Shown piece after piece: positions 47,233-58,740 of a DNA stretch of 64,000 nucleotides. Source of the stretch: Corylus avellana (taxonomy: Eukaryota > Streptophyta > Magnoliopsida > Fagales > Betulaceae); NCBI RefSeq assembly GCF_901000735.1, contig NC_081545.1, positions 16,003,745 to 16,067,744 of the forward strand, given 5' to 3'. Position numbers and translations under genes: made by a program. The notes below the pieces were generated by a model. The model did no database searches, was not told the origin of the DNA, and saw only the letters and a program-made list of their open reading frames with translations. Numbering within the stretch: position 1 is the stretch's first letter; each line of letters begins with the position of its first letter.

Positions 47233-47747
47233 AATCACATCAGTTTTTTATTTTATTTAAAAAGAAAAAGAAAAAAAAAGAAAAGAAAAGCGAGAATGAA
47301 ATCCTTTCTTTTCCCTTTTCACTTTGTGTCGTAGAGAAAAAAATTCTAAACCGGCATTACAAGTAAGGAAGCGAATCACAGCATTGGCCTTCAACATGTT
47401 TCTCATTGGTTACAAAGGAGGGCCATGATCATTTGATTCGTTTCCTTTGATAAAAAACATTAATTCTCAAAGGAAATAAATAGGTTTCCATAATCCAAAG
47501 CAATTTTATTCTTTATGAATTTTAGAATTCAATTGTCTACAACATAGTATATATATTGGCAAAAGATTCTAAGCCATACATTGAATTAAATTCAGAGTAG
47601 GGTTATTGTCGGAATATTAAGTATATTATTAAATCTTTTTTTTTTTTTTTTTTTTATCTAGAGTTTAAATTATTGAGATAATTAATGAATTAACATTATA
47701 TCAGAATAAATGTCCTGAGTTTAAATATTATCTATGTAATTTAACCC

Positions 47748-47799
<52 letters not shown>

Positions 47800-48066
47800 T
47801 CCTTATCTTATATCAAGTCACTTGGAAACAAATGAATTAATTTATCCAACCATTTTTCATAAGAGTAATGCTAGCAGAAATCACTAAAAAAAAAAAAAAA
47901 ACAAAGTTTAGACTGATGGTAACATGCATGGTGCTGAACCAACAAGTTATACTTATACTAGTGCTTGAGGATCTTGGACAAAAAAGACATCTATGGGACC
48001 TCCAAAAAGGTAGGCTTCCAATTAACGACGTCCAATGTTTTTAACTTTCTTCCCTTTATCGATGGT
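47233..48066 (+). other. Upstream region of SEO gene
   Basis: AT-rich with a poly(T) at about 47639-47655 and a TA microsatellite at about 47752-47790. It probably contains distal promoter sequence; no specific element is supported. Confidence 0.4.
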
Positions 48067-48077
48067 TATATATATAG
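48067..48077 (+). promoter_or_regulatory. TATA box of SEO gene
   Basis: tatatatatag lies 75-85 bp upstream of the ATG at 48152, a normal distance for a plant TATA box with a short leader. Confidence 0.6.
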
Positions 48078-48151
48078 AGGGCCTAATAAAAACACACTTA
48101 ATTAGCTACGCACCCATCTTTTTCTTGAGTTTCTACTTTTTGTTGCACTAG

Positions 48152-50765
48152 ATGGAGAGCAAGCCCAATGTTTCTAGCAGCTCTGTGTCCGATGAGAATG
48201 TGATAGTGAAGCAAATTGAGGCCACCCATGCCCCAGATGGCCGAGACGTTGATGCCAGACCCCTTCTCTATCTTGTTGAGGACATTCTTAATCGTGCCAC
48301 TGATCTCAATCCTGATGCCATCATTTCAACCGTACGTATATATAATTAATGATAATAATCCTTCTATGTTCTAATGTTAATTTATTTTGATTGAGATACT
48401 ATATCCTCGTTGTTTAATTTACTGCAGGGTACCCAAACACACATTGAAAGCTTGGAGGAAATGACCCACCAATCTGCTTTCCTTGCCATGCTTGATTCCC
48501 TGTCATATACAATTGATCGAATTTCCTGCGAGGTATTAATAAATACTATACATGCAAGTTGTCATTTCTGATACATGATCTATATATAATAATACTTTCC
48601 CACGTACAGATTAACACTTTGAAATAATGTATGCATTGCAGATATCATACAAGGCTAGCGCTGTGAGTGGAAGTGGAACCGATGCACACCAAACCACACT
48701 GTCGATATTTAACATGCTAACAAACTATGTATGGGATGCTAAGTTGATGCTGGCCCTAACGGCTTTTGCTTTGCACTATGGAGAATTCTGGATCCTTACC
48801 CAGATTTACTCAACGAACCAACTTGTCAAATCAGTAGTGCCGCACCTACCTATACAAAATGTCATAACTGAGCAGGCAAGCGAACTGAAACCCAGTTTCG
48901 ATGCACTTAATGATCTAATCAAGGCGATATTGGAAGTAACCCAGTGTGTAGTTGAGTTTAAACAACTTCCATCCATGTATATCACACCGGATGTACCTGC
49001 ATTATCCTCCGGCAATATTCCAGCTGCTGTGTATTGGACCATCAGGAGCATCGTGGCCTGCGCAACCAAGATTACTAGCTTCACTGGTTACGAGTATGTT
49101 TTTCCCTCCATCCAATCCTAAATATTATATAAATGTTTATTAAACAGTTCCTGAAATGTTATACTTGGTAATTAATTTACAACGAAGCTAACCAAAATTA
49201 TTTATTAAAGACATTTATATACCATTGCTGCAGGTTTGTGATATCCACCACAGAAGCAGGGGACTTATCCACCCTGGCTCACAAGCTCAAAGACATACAT
49301 GACCTTCTTGAGAAGCAGCTGGAAATGTGCCACCAATACATAGGTACGTAAATGTGTTACAAACCATTAATGCCATAAAACAAGAAGCATCAATATTTTC
49401 ATTTCGATGCAGAGGAGAAGAGGGATGAGGAAGCTTATCAGACGCTTAACAAACTGGTCTTCGAGATGATCCACATTGATAACATGAGGGTTCTCAAGGC
49501 CCTGATTAACCCTAGGGATTATCTGCAGCCGCTTGTTGACCGTTCCACCAAGCAATTGGTATGTTGGCTCTCTTCCCAACACATACGTACTTCCATTAGC
49601 GTTGCTTGAAGATTTAATTTAAGTTGCCAGAAAATATACAAGTTTCTGAATTTTTGTAATTGTTTGGAAAAACCAGGTTAACCTTGACGTTCTTAGGAGG
49701 AAAAACGTGCTATTGGTCATTTCAGGCCTGGACATCTCGGAATATAATGAGCTTGAACTTCTTCAAGAGATTTATGAGTACAGTCTCGAACGAACGACGC
49801 TAAAAGGTCAATATGAGTTTGTGTGGATACCGGTTGTGGACCGTTCGATCGAGTGGACTGATCCCATGCAAAGACAATTTGAGAGACTGCAATCTACAAT
49901 GAAATATTACGCGGTGCAACACCCTTCCTTGATAGGAAACGCATCGGTCAAGTTCATCAAGGAGAAGTGGCACTTCAGGAATAAGCCTATCGTTGTGGTG
50001 TTGGACCCTCAAGGAAAGGTGGTGTCCCCCAATGCAATTCGCATGATGTTGATTTGGTTACACAATGCCTTTCCTTTAACTAGTTCGAGAGAAGAAGCGC
50101 TCTGGAGGGAAGAGACTTGGAGGCTTGAGCTTCTATTCCCGTCTGAATTGGACCCAACAATGCACAACTGGGTTAGTACGCATATAAGCTTGCAATAATA
50201 GCTTTTTTTCACAACAGGATTAACTGCATTTTATATGTTTCGGATCTATTTACTTACTTTTGATGGATATTTAGATGTTTATTTTCAAAATTACAAAGGC
50301 AAGACAAATAACTTGTTTTATTCAATCTCTATCAGGCCGGTAAAGATCGATATGGAAAGGGAAAAAAATAATATTTTTTTTCTTAAAAAAAAATAAATCG
50401 TTATCTGAGTTATGGTCTAAGTCTAAGTCTTAAAAAATCTTGTGTTTGTTTTTTTTTTTTTTTTTTTTAAGATAAAGAAATAAAGAAGGCTCACTAAAGG
50501 CACCAAAATCGAGGGTATAAGTTATTGAGAGTTGTATATACCTAGATTTAATATTTAATTTGTACCTATTCTAATTGTTATAAAAAAGTATGGCTCATTT
50601 GGTTCGCGGATTGAGTATTTCATTAGGAAAATGAATAGTTATTACTAGAAAAAAAAAAAAAAAGGAAAGTGGAATGAAATAGTCATTCCTATTCCTTAGT
50701 TTATTAATAACATATGTATTCTAATTGAAGTTAAACCAAAACTACCAACAATCCCACACTTCATG

Positions 50766-50807
<42 letters not shown>

Positions 50808-51890
50808 ATATTAAAAAAAAAAAAATTACACTCATATTAAAAAGAAAAAAAGGGAAACCTAGAATTGCAAGGGGCACCTCGGGGGTCCACCCCAAGGTGC
50901 TCCGGGGGTGGACTAGGTCCTGCTAGTGGGTGGCCGGTCACCCCTTATAAATTCTAGGTTTTCCTTCTTCTTCTTTTTTTTTTTTTTTTAAATAAAAAAC
51001 AAATTTTAGGGGGTTAAAATAAAATAAAAAATAATAAGGGTTTTTTTGAAAAATCTATTTCATTTCATAAGAATAGTTATCCCACTCATTTTTGAGTGAA
51101 ATAGCTATTCATGTGTATATGAAATTAATAATTTTCATGAGAATAACTATTCTAAGGAATATTCTTCAAAAAAAAAAAAAAATTATTATCAGGAATAGAC
51201 CCCTACCAAACAAAAAAATGATTATCTCATAGAAATAGTCATTCTATTCTAGAGATTTAGTCATTCCATTACCGGGGTCTATTCCTGGAATGGAATAGAT
51301 TAATTATATATAAAAATTGTTAAACCCTTATCTATCTACTTATATTATATATTAATTAATAATAGTTGGGATTTGTGTCTGTTTCTGTTTGATAGGTTAA
51401 CGAAGGAAAATACATTTTCTTGTATGGAGGGAACGACATCGAGTGGATTCGAAGATTTACACACTCAGCACGCGCAGTTGCACTGGCCGCGCGCATACCC
51501 TTAGAGATGTTCTATGTGGGAAGGAGCAGGGAATGGGAGAAAGTCATAGCAACAATCAAGTTGGAGAAGCTAAGTTCTTGGGAAGAGCAATTACAAATGT
51601 TGTTCTTCTGGAACCGCCTTGAGAACATGCTGTTGTCGAAGAAGCAACTAGGCAAGGCTGACGACGACGTCGACCCCGTGACACTTGGGGTAAAGAAGCT
51701 GCTTAGCTACGACAAAGAGGACGCCGTATGGGCTGTGCTGGGAAAAGGGTCTAGGATTGTGGTCAACAGTCATGGAAACACGGTGTTGCGGACCTTGTTG
51801 GAGTATGAGACATGGAAAGCGAATGTGGAGTTACAGGGTTTTGATGTGGCTTTCAAGAACCACCATGATCACCTGCTTATTCAGGCTTAA
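48152..51890 (+). CDS. Sieve element occlusion (SEO) protein, seven exons
   Basis: Structural phloem protein of the SEO family (P-protein/forisome subunits), which assembles into filaments in sieve elements and helps seal them after wounding. Exons are 48152-48331, 48428-48532, 48642-49093, 49234-49343, 49413-49558, 49677-50171 and 51396-51890. All GT-AG junctions preserve phase, giving 660 residues. The SEO N domain is seen from [20 protein letters not shown] onward, the central thioredoxin-like part around [15 protein letters not shown], and the SEO C domain at [18 protein letters not shown]. The protein ends at [10 protein letters not shown]. Most family members continue with about 40 more residues that include conserved cysteines, so the C-terminus looks truncated by the stop at 51888-51890. 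Intron 6 (1.2 kb) is enlarged by low-complexity sequence. Confidence 0.9.
50440..51300. other. Low-complexity insert in SEO intron 6
   Basis: Long poly(A) (about 50768-50804) and poly(T) tracts. The phrases ggaatgaaatagtcattcct and aatagtcattctattctaga recur near both sides, suggesting an old small transposon with attat/gaatag-rich ends. Boundaries are not defined. Confidence 0.4.
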
Positions 51891-52132
51891 TTAATTAGTG
51901 TTACAATATATTATTCATAACAAATTTGATAAACCCCATATAACAAAACATTGCATCAAGTTAAATCCCAAATTAACTTCTAGGATTTGATAATGCTCAA
52001 AAGAGATCAATCCCAAATTAGGGTTTCTTGGACAACACATTTAATGCACTAATACACATAAAAATAAAAAATAATAAAAAATGTGAACATGCACATATTC
52101 ATTGTTAATATATATTATGATATTTAATTTTA

Positions 52133-52469
52133 AGGTTAAATACTCTTTTAATACTTTGGTTTTAACATTTTTTTTTTTTTTTTCACCTAGGTTTCATTTT
52201 GTATCATAAATGGTATATGTCTTATGGCTAAATACGGAGTTAGTACCTCCGTCTATATTCCGTGAAAAAAAACTAATGGATCGCTATGTCGATCAGCCCA
52301 ATAAAAAACTAAGCAAGCCGTTGTCCTATGCCCTAATAAAAAAACTAAACATAGACGGATGTACTAACTCCGTATTTACCCATAATACATGTAACATATG
52401 ATACAAAAAACCCATGTAGAAAAAAAATAAAATACATTAAAACTCATATACTAAAAGGGTATTTAACCC
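52133..52469. mobile_element. Mutator-like MITE, 337 bp with long TIR
   Basis: Arms of about 125 bp are inverted repeats. The left starts aggttaaatactcttttaat and the reverse complement of the right starts gggttaaatacccttttagt; both reach ctaaatacggagttagtac or a one-base variant. Flanking 9-mers ttaatttta (52124-52132) and ttcatttta (52470-52478) differ by one base. No ORF. Confidence 0.78.
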
Positions 52470-52884
52470 TTCATTTTATATTATGAGATTGGATTTCAGA
52501 TATTTAATTAAGGCCTAATTATAGTCAATATTCTTTAATTAAGGCCTCTAATTATAGTAAATAAGCATTAAATAAGGGAAAAACATTCTTAAACAAAACC
52601 CATTTCCTAACTTTAGACGTTCTATTCTTGGGAAAAATGGAGATAATGAAAATAACAATAATATTCAATTACGTTGTGGGTAGAGATTTTTTGGGCCTTG
52701 AGAGCCAAAATTCCAATCAGAAATTAAAGGGACAACAATAAATTTTGATCTCTAGTTGCCAATTGGATCATTTGCATTAGATATGGATTGCTTTAACATT
52801 CAATGCTAATGATGCTACACATGTCCTAATGTCCACACGCATGCATCGTAAAGAAGTTATTCTAAACGTTCAAAATATAAAAAT

Positions 52885-53110
52885 TAGGGTTAAGTACTTT
52901 TTTAGTACTTCGGTTTGCACTTTTTTTTTTTTTTCCTTAGGTCTCCAAAACAGTCAAAAATGGTACCTGACCTATGGGAAAAGACAAAATCAATACTTCC
53001 GTTAGTTTCCGTGAGAGAAAATTAACGATATGCTACGTGTCACTTACAAAATATGCCACATGTCCTAAAAATTAAAATAATAATAATAATACAAAATAAT
53101 AAAATAATAA
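52885..53110. mobile_element. Half of a related MITE
   Basis: agggttaagtacttttttag with the following cggtttgcac and poly(T) matches the arm of the MITE at 52133-52469, but no matching right arm is present before the region changes near 53110. Confidence 0.45.
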
Positions 53111-53188
53111 TAAACCTAAAAAAAAATTAAAAATTGCATGGGGTGGCCAGCTACCCCCATTTTGGCCATTGCGGGTTCTCAAGGCCGG

Positions 53189-53223
53189 TGTAACACCCCG
53201 ATCTCATATTGGGAAGATGAGAA
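53189..53223 (+). mobile_element. Possible LTR start at gap
   Basis: TGTAACACCCCGATCTC is a typical plant Ty3/gypsy LTR start. The rest lies in the following gap. Confidence 0.35.
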
Positions 53224-53323
53224 NNNNNNNNNNNNNNNNNNNNNNNNNNNNNNNNNNNNNNNNNNNNNNNNNNNNNNNNNNNNNNNNNNNNNNNNNNNNN
53301 NNNNNNNNNNNNNNNNNNNNNNN
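53224..53323. other. Assembly gap (100 N)
   Basis: Placeholder gap; it cuts off the 3' side of the minus-strand ABCG pseudogene. Confidence 0.98.
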
Positions 53324-53870
53324 GTAGACTTGAATGTATACACAAAAGAATTACGCTTCATTAGCAGCCACTCCCTTGTATAGTTCCATATTTGAAATAC
53401 CATACTTGTGCGTCACCAGAGCAGCTGGGTGGGTTCTAGATCTGTCATAAGGAGATCAGCTGCAAGCTATTGGCCAATGTGGAAAGAGCTAAAGGCCTGT
53501 GCAAAATCGGGAACAGAGATGTATCTGTGAGGTTGGTTCTTCTCGAACCAAAATTGTTCTTGATCCTTCTTGGAGGTTACTTCTTGCAAGAAGTCAGCAA
53601 CCTTTGAAACCCATGTACTCAAAGAAATCGAGGACATTTTCTCTTGGACCTTGGTACACAACCTGACCATCTGAAAGTAGGATAAGGTCATCAAAGAGAT
53701 CAAATGTCTCTGGTGCTGGCTGCAGAAGAGAAATGATCATCGTCACTTCCGTCATATGAACCATTTGCCTAATGAACTTGCATATCTGGAAAGTGCTACA
53801 ACGTAACTGTCCAGCCCCGTTGATATTTCACCCATAAAAAGAGCCTTTGCTGGTCCGACCAACATCTCCC
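53324..53870 (-). pseudogene. PDR-type ABCG transporter fragment
   Basis: Reading the minus strand from an exon start after a tgcag acceptor near 53871: [19 protein letters not shown], where the Walker B aspartate of the usual FMDE is glycine. After a frameshift near 53800 it continues with the conserved [20 protein letters not shown] and [17 protein letters not shown]. After a second frameshift near 53610 it reads [19 protein letters not shown]. It ends near REWLLMKRNSFVYTFK at the gap. This is the first nucleotide-binding domain of a full-size (pleiotropic drug resistance) ABCG transporter. Frameshifts and the lost Walker B residue show it is dead. Confidence 0.85.
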
Positions 53871-54024
53871 CTGCACCCCATTATAATAAAACAATTAGAC
53901 TGCTTGTACACCAGCAATGGCTAGAATTCTAATATTTGGGAAAAATTATAGTTTATAAACTTTATATAAGCAACAAGAACGTACGTGACCTGAACCGGAT
54001 ACATCTATCTTATGTCTATGGCTG

Positions 54025-54194
54025 AAGTAGTGATATTTGGCCCACCGGCATGCTTACTGTTCAAGCATGCCGGTGTTAAAATATTATTTTATTTTATTTT
54101 TACTGTTTAAATATTATTTTAATAATATTTTATAATATTTTAACACCAGTGAGGTTACTGTTCAAGCACGCCGGTGGGCCAAATATCACTACTC
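54025..54194. mobile_element. 170-bp MITE with perfect 9-bp TSD
   Basis: Terminal inverted repeats agtagtgatatttggcccac on both sides, extended by ccggcatgctt/aagcacgccgg. A perfect direct repeat, ctatggctg, lies at 54016-54024 and 54195-54203. The 9-bp duplication favours Mutator-like. The centre is an AT-rich palindrome. Confidence 0.88.
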
Positions 54195-54203
54195 CTATGG
54201 CTG

Positions 54204-54640
54204 TAGTGGAGCAAAGCATTGAATGTTTGGAAGATTGATTCGTTAATTTTTTTTTTTTTTTTTTTTGGTAAATTCATTCAAATTGTTTGTTAATTTAATA
54301 CTATTAAGATTTAATTAAATAAATTAACTTAAATAAAAAATAATTTAATTTCAAGTCTATATGTAATATGTTAGAATAGTTTCCAACACGGTATGAACAC
54401 GTCCTTGATGTTGATCCTGAAATAAGACAAAGTGAACACGAAGAGAAAGCGCCTTGTGTTGAGTGTGATCTCCCTCCGATGCTCAAGTAAGATCTCTGAG
54501 AAAATGGTGTGTAAGCGCTAATATGATTAAGCGTAATTTTGATACCTGGAATCTGATCTATAAATAGGCTAACAAGTTTACCCGGATTCGGACTCTCCTT
54601 TTGATATTATCTTTCCTTCACGATGATCTCTCCGAGTCTT
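54204..54640. other. Noncoding stretch
   Basis: AT-rich, no gene found; runs into the gap at 54641. Confidence 0.4.
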
Positions 54641-54740
54641 NNNNNNNNNNNNNNNNNNNNNNNNNNNNNNNNNNNNNNNNNNNNNNNNNNNNNNNNNNNN
54701 NNNNNNNNNNNNNNNNNNNNNNNNNNNNNNNNNNNNNNNN
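54641..54740. other. Assembly gap (100 N)
   Basis: Placeholder gap on the left side of the LTR-like sequence. Confidence 0.98.
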
Positions 54741-55467
54741 ACTTGTCCTCGTATTCTCCAGACCCGAATTCTAAGGCTATCAAAGGGCTTCCTAAGGTCT
54801 CCTAACTCAAAACAACATCTTCAAGCAAATGTAATCATGCTAAGTCAAGACAACGCTATTCTAACAAGATTTAAAGTATAACTAAAGCTAAAGCTAAACT
54901 AACAACTCAAACAACAACTAAGACAACGTTTAAGCAGCATAACGATGTAAAAACGAGCTAGGCTTAAGAGCTTTACCTCCTTGAAGCGAAACTTCAAGAA
55001 CTTCCCTTCCGTTAGCACCAAACGCTCACAATCTCACAAAACACTCACAAAAGGGTTTCTGGCAGCCTGGGGGTGAGAAAGAGGTGTGGAAAACTGAAGG
55101 GGGAAGGGGGTAAGGGGTATTTATAGCAGAGGGGCTCTACCAACTCTCCAAAAAAGCAGCGGACGTCCGCTAACCCTAGCGTACATCCGATACTATTTCT
55201 ACTGTGGTCCAAAGGCTGCCTCGTACGTTGATGTATTATCCAAAGGGTATTCCAAAAAGTAGCATATGTCCGTGTGGTCCCGCGTATGTCTGTGTACTAT
55301 TTGCAAAGCGTATGTATAGTGGTCCCCCCCATAAGTCCGAACTACAAACAGAAGCGTACGTCCGGTCTGAAAGTCCAAATTACCCTTTTAGTGTCCTTAG
55401 TGATCCAAAGCCCAATTTAACCCCTAACTAAGCTACCTAAGCTTAGTTAATTATTTGGGTCACTACA
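54741..55467 (-). mobile_element. LTR-like sequence, minus orientation
   Basis: On the minus strand it starts TGTAGTGACCCAAATAATTA at 55467, a common plant LTR start, and has a TATA box ctataaatacccc (complement of about 55118-55130). The other end is lost in the gap. It abuts the middle of the plus-strand ORF that follows, so it either truncated that ORF by insertion or is the LTR of the Tat-like element itself. Confidence 0.55.
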
Positions 55468-56246
55468 ATGGTCGAGCGTCTGAACGCTGAAGTGTCTTGG
55501 TTGAAAGGTGTTACTTTTAACATGGACAGTTTGAAAAAAATGGTGGTGGACTAGAACTGGGAGCTACTTTTGAGTCGTTGGGAGGTTGTGAGTGCTGAAT
55601 CTCTTCTGGCGGCAAGTGAGGGGAACAACCGGTTGCTAGCTACTCAAGCCACCGAGGAGTCTCATAAGTTGAAGGATGCTCAAAAAGCCCTTGAAGACGC
55701 TCAGAAGGCCTATGAGGGTATGCAGAAAGCCTTCGAAGACTCCCAGAAAGCCCTGCAGGACTCTCTAAAAACTTCGGAGGATTGCAAGCACAAATGATCA
55801 AAGCGGAGGAGGGAGAGAAGTGGGCTAGGGGATCACTGGCCATCACTGAGCTGGCGATTGAAGATTCCAATAAGGAATGCGAGATATTGCGAACAAAATA
55901 CCAGCTTTGGAAGGCTACAACCTCAAGGGCTTTGACGCAGCTGTCAACCTTCCCCTGGATTTGGGACAACTTGCGGGTCCATGCATTCAAATGGGGATTT
56001 GAAAACATGCGGGAATTGCTTACCAATCCCGACTAGTACAAGGTGGATCTAAAGAGTGTAAGTCCGACATACCTTCTGTTTCCTCTATCTGTGATTGATC
56101 AAATGTCTTTGATTAGCCAGGAATTAACTCTTGATGTTCCCAAGATCAATCCTTTTGACGGTCGACCTCCTTCTTTTAAGCTGCCAAAGATTCCTTTGGA
56201 TTTCGAGGGTCCTTCCAAAGATGAAGAAGATGATGATGATGTTTAG
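55468..56246 (+). pseudogene. Antisense ORF of Tat-like element, coiled-coil C-terminal part
   Basis: Plus-strand frame opposite in direction to the pol genes at 60096-62752. It reads a long coiled coil with heptad-like units (KALEDAQKAYEGMQKAFEDS). Then comes a conserved-looking tail, WIWDNLRVHAFKWGFENM, and an acidic end (DEEDDDDV) before TAG near 56246. This layout recalls the C-terminal half of the 'putative gypsy type transposon' (Transposase_28-like) proteins; this is inference. Lesions: TAG at 55552-55554, a frameshift near 55790 and TAG at 56034-56036. The N-terminal half is replaced by the LTR-like sequence. Function unknown. Confidence 0.65.
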
Positions 56247-56772
56247 GAGGGTGACACCACACACTCCTCTTCTTTGTAATGCCTTTGAATTTTTAATGAA
56301 ACTGAATTTTGTTTGAAAAATTTGTTGTTTGCCTCATGAGTGGATATAATGCGTATATTTCCCACCCCCACTGTTTAAACACTCGAGGCAAGGTAACTTG
56401 GCCTCAAATTTTGAATTTAGAAAATGAATGGTGATCGGGAGTTTAGTGACAACCCCCTCCATTCAAACATCCGAGACTGAGTACTGGGCTTTGTGAGTCA
56501 TGATTTCTTTCTGTCGAAAAGTTCAATCGACTGTCTTTTCCTTGTCATATTGGAGAAGATGGTGCTTTGATGCGCCTTAAATGCAATGCTCCTTTCCGAG
56601 GTGGATGTGCATGCGTGTGTTGTATCTTGCTTTGATGCTGAGTGAGACTTATCATTTCCGAGATGGTTCTCGTGTGAGGTTCATTTTGTATCAATGAGGG
56701 AGTTTTATCTATAACTACTCCTTTCTCTTCTGAAATTATTCAAACACCTTTTCGAAACCTTTCCTTCTAAAC
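56247..56772 (+). other. Spacer with diverged 86-bp-like units
   Basis: About 56360-56480 contains two diverged relatives of the downstream satellite (actcgaggcaaggtaacttg, then accccctccattcaaacatc). No gene. Confidence 0.6.
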
Positions 56773-57202
56773 ACGTCAAGTTCTGTTGGTCCTTCTCCTA
56801 AGTCTTCATCTTCTTCAGATATTGATTCTAATTCTTGCAGTGTCATAGGCTCTAACACTTCATGTGAACTTCACCCTCGCCGTAGGGGTGAGTCTGGTCC
56901 TCCTATGTGGCCGCGCTTTGTTGGCGTTTTCAATCGATACAACCCTAATCTTGACAGGGTGCGGTCCTTTCTAATGTCTCGAGAGCAGTCCCTTGCATGC
57001 CTTAAGCGAAAACCAGATGCTCACCACTGGGATTGCTCTCAGGGATGAACGCATTACTGGGCTAGTGGACCAGCAAGAGAGTGTCAGGGCGGATAACTTG
57101 CACTGTGCTGAGAATTTTGCAAAGGTGACTGAACTGTACACTATGGCAAGTCAAAAACTGGAGAAGTACCAGAGGCTATGCAATCGGGCATCAGGAAAAT
57201 AG
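56773..57202 (+). pseudogene. Small coiled-coil ORF, twin copy 1
   Basis: Related to the ORF at 58741-59148. A Ser-rich N-terminus (PKSSSSSDIDSNSCSVIGS) is followed by a VGVFNRYNPNLDRVRSFL motif. After a frameshift near 56993 comes an ALRDERITGLVDQQESV coiled coil, ending at RASGK. The start codon corresponding to the twin's ATG is not present (ACG near 56773). No known domain is recognised. It lies antisense to the Tat-like pol. Confidence 0.65.
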
Positions 57203-57354
57203 TGTTGTATTTTTGCTAAGCTGCCTAGGAGCAATTTATTTTGTAATACCTTGCTATTTCCTTAATGAAATTTGATTTTCTTTTTGACTTCCAAAGAATT
57301 GATTTCAGAGAATTGTGGTATTGTGCGATAGTTGTGTGTTAATACATTAATAAG

Positions 57355-58415
57355 CCCCTCCATTCGAAGATCTGAGGCAAGGTGACTTGTCCTCGGTTTT
57401 TGAATTGAAACTGAGAGATCCTGGGGTTTTTTTATGATAACCCCCTGCATTCAAAGATCCAAGGCAAGGTGACTTGTCCTCGGTTTTTGAATTAAAACTA
57501 AGAGATCCTAGGATTTTTGATGATAACCCCCTCCCTTCGAAGATCCAAGGCAAGGTGACTTGTCCTCGGTTTCTGAATTGAAACCGAGAGATCTCGGGGT
57601 TTTTGATGATAACCCCTCAATTCGAAGATTCGAGGCAAAGTGACTTGTCCTCAGTTTTTGAATTGAAACTGGGAGATCCTGGGGTTTTTGATGATAACCC
57701 CCTCCATTCGATGATCAGAGGCAAGGACCGTAAGGTGACTTGTCCTTGGTTTTTGGATTGAAACTGAGAGATCCCGGGGTTTTTAATGATAACCCCCTCC
57801 ATTTGAAGATCCTAGGCAAGGTGGCTTGTCCTCGGTTTTTGAATTGAAACTCAAAGATCCCTAGGTTTTTGATGATAACCCCCTCCATTTGAAGATCCGA
57901 GGAAAGGTGACTTGTCCTTGGTTTTTGAATTGACAGTGAGAGATCCCGGGGCTTTTGATGATAACCCCCTGCATTCAAAGATCCAAGGCAAGGTGACTTG
58001 TCCTCGGTTTTTGAATTAAAACTAAGAAATCCCAGGGTTTTTGATGATAACCCCCTCCATTAGAAGATCCAAGGCAAGGTGACTTGTCCTCGGTTTTTGA
58101 ACTGAAACCGAGAGATCTCGGGGTTTTTGATGATAACCCCTCAATTCAAAGATCCGAGGCAAGGTGACTTGTCCTCGGTTTTTGAATTGAAACTAAGAGA
58201 TCCTAGGGTTTTTTATGATAACCCCCTTCATTCGATGATCAGAGGCAAGGTGACTTGTCCTTGGTTTTTGAATTGAAACTGAGAGATCCCGGGGTTTTTT
58301 ATGATAACCCCCTCCATTTGAAGATTCGAGGAAAGGTGACTTGTCCTCGGTTTTTGAATTGAAAGTGAGAGATCCCGGGGTTTTTGATGATAACCCCCTC
58401 CATTCGAAGATCCGA
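57355..58415. repeat. Regular 86-bp satellite, 12 full copies
   Basis: Copies start at 57355, 57441, 57527, 57613, 57698, 57793, 57879, 57965, 58051, 58137, 58222, 58308 and 58394 (partial). Periods are 86 or 85, except one of 95 caused by a 9-bp insert (gaccgtaag type) near 57726. Each unit contains aaggtgacttgtcctcggtt and gggtttttgatgataacccc. The ends of a unit can pair (ggggtttt.../...aacccc). It lies between the two twin ORFs. Confidence 0.97.
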
Positions 58416-58740
58416 GGGTGAGCTTTGGAATTGAAATCGACGACTTATTCTCTTTGGGAAATGATGCGTTATTATTTAAGGAGCCGTCGATTGGTCTTAG
58501 AGAATCTCAAAGGACTGTTCCTGTCCCCATTCAAGAGCCGTTTTTGGATTAATTGTGGCACCTCTTTTCAATGCATCCTTGCATGCCCGCTGTTTGCGAC
58601 ACTTGGTGTTTCCTTGTTTGTTTGAGTGCATGGCTCATTATTGCCAGCTTTTGTGTTTCTGAGAAAGTTTCTCTTATAAATATCATCTTATGGTTTGCCC
58701 TTAAAATCATTCGAAATATTTTTGAGAAACTTTGATCAGC

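Noticed and set aside
55118..55130. Promoter of a host gene on the minus strand
   Set aside because: The TATA-like site lies inside an LTR-like sequence and no host ORF follows on that strand.
57355..58415. CRISPR-like array
   Set aside because: Whole 86-bp units repeat head to tail without unique spacers, in a plant retroelement. This is a satellite.
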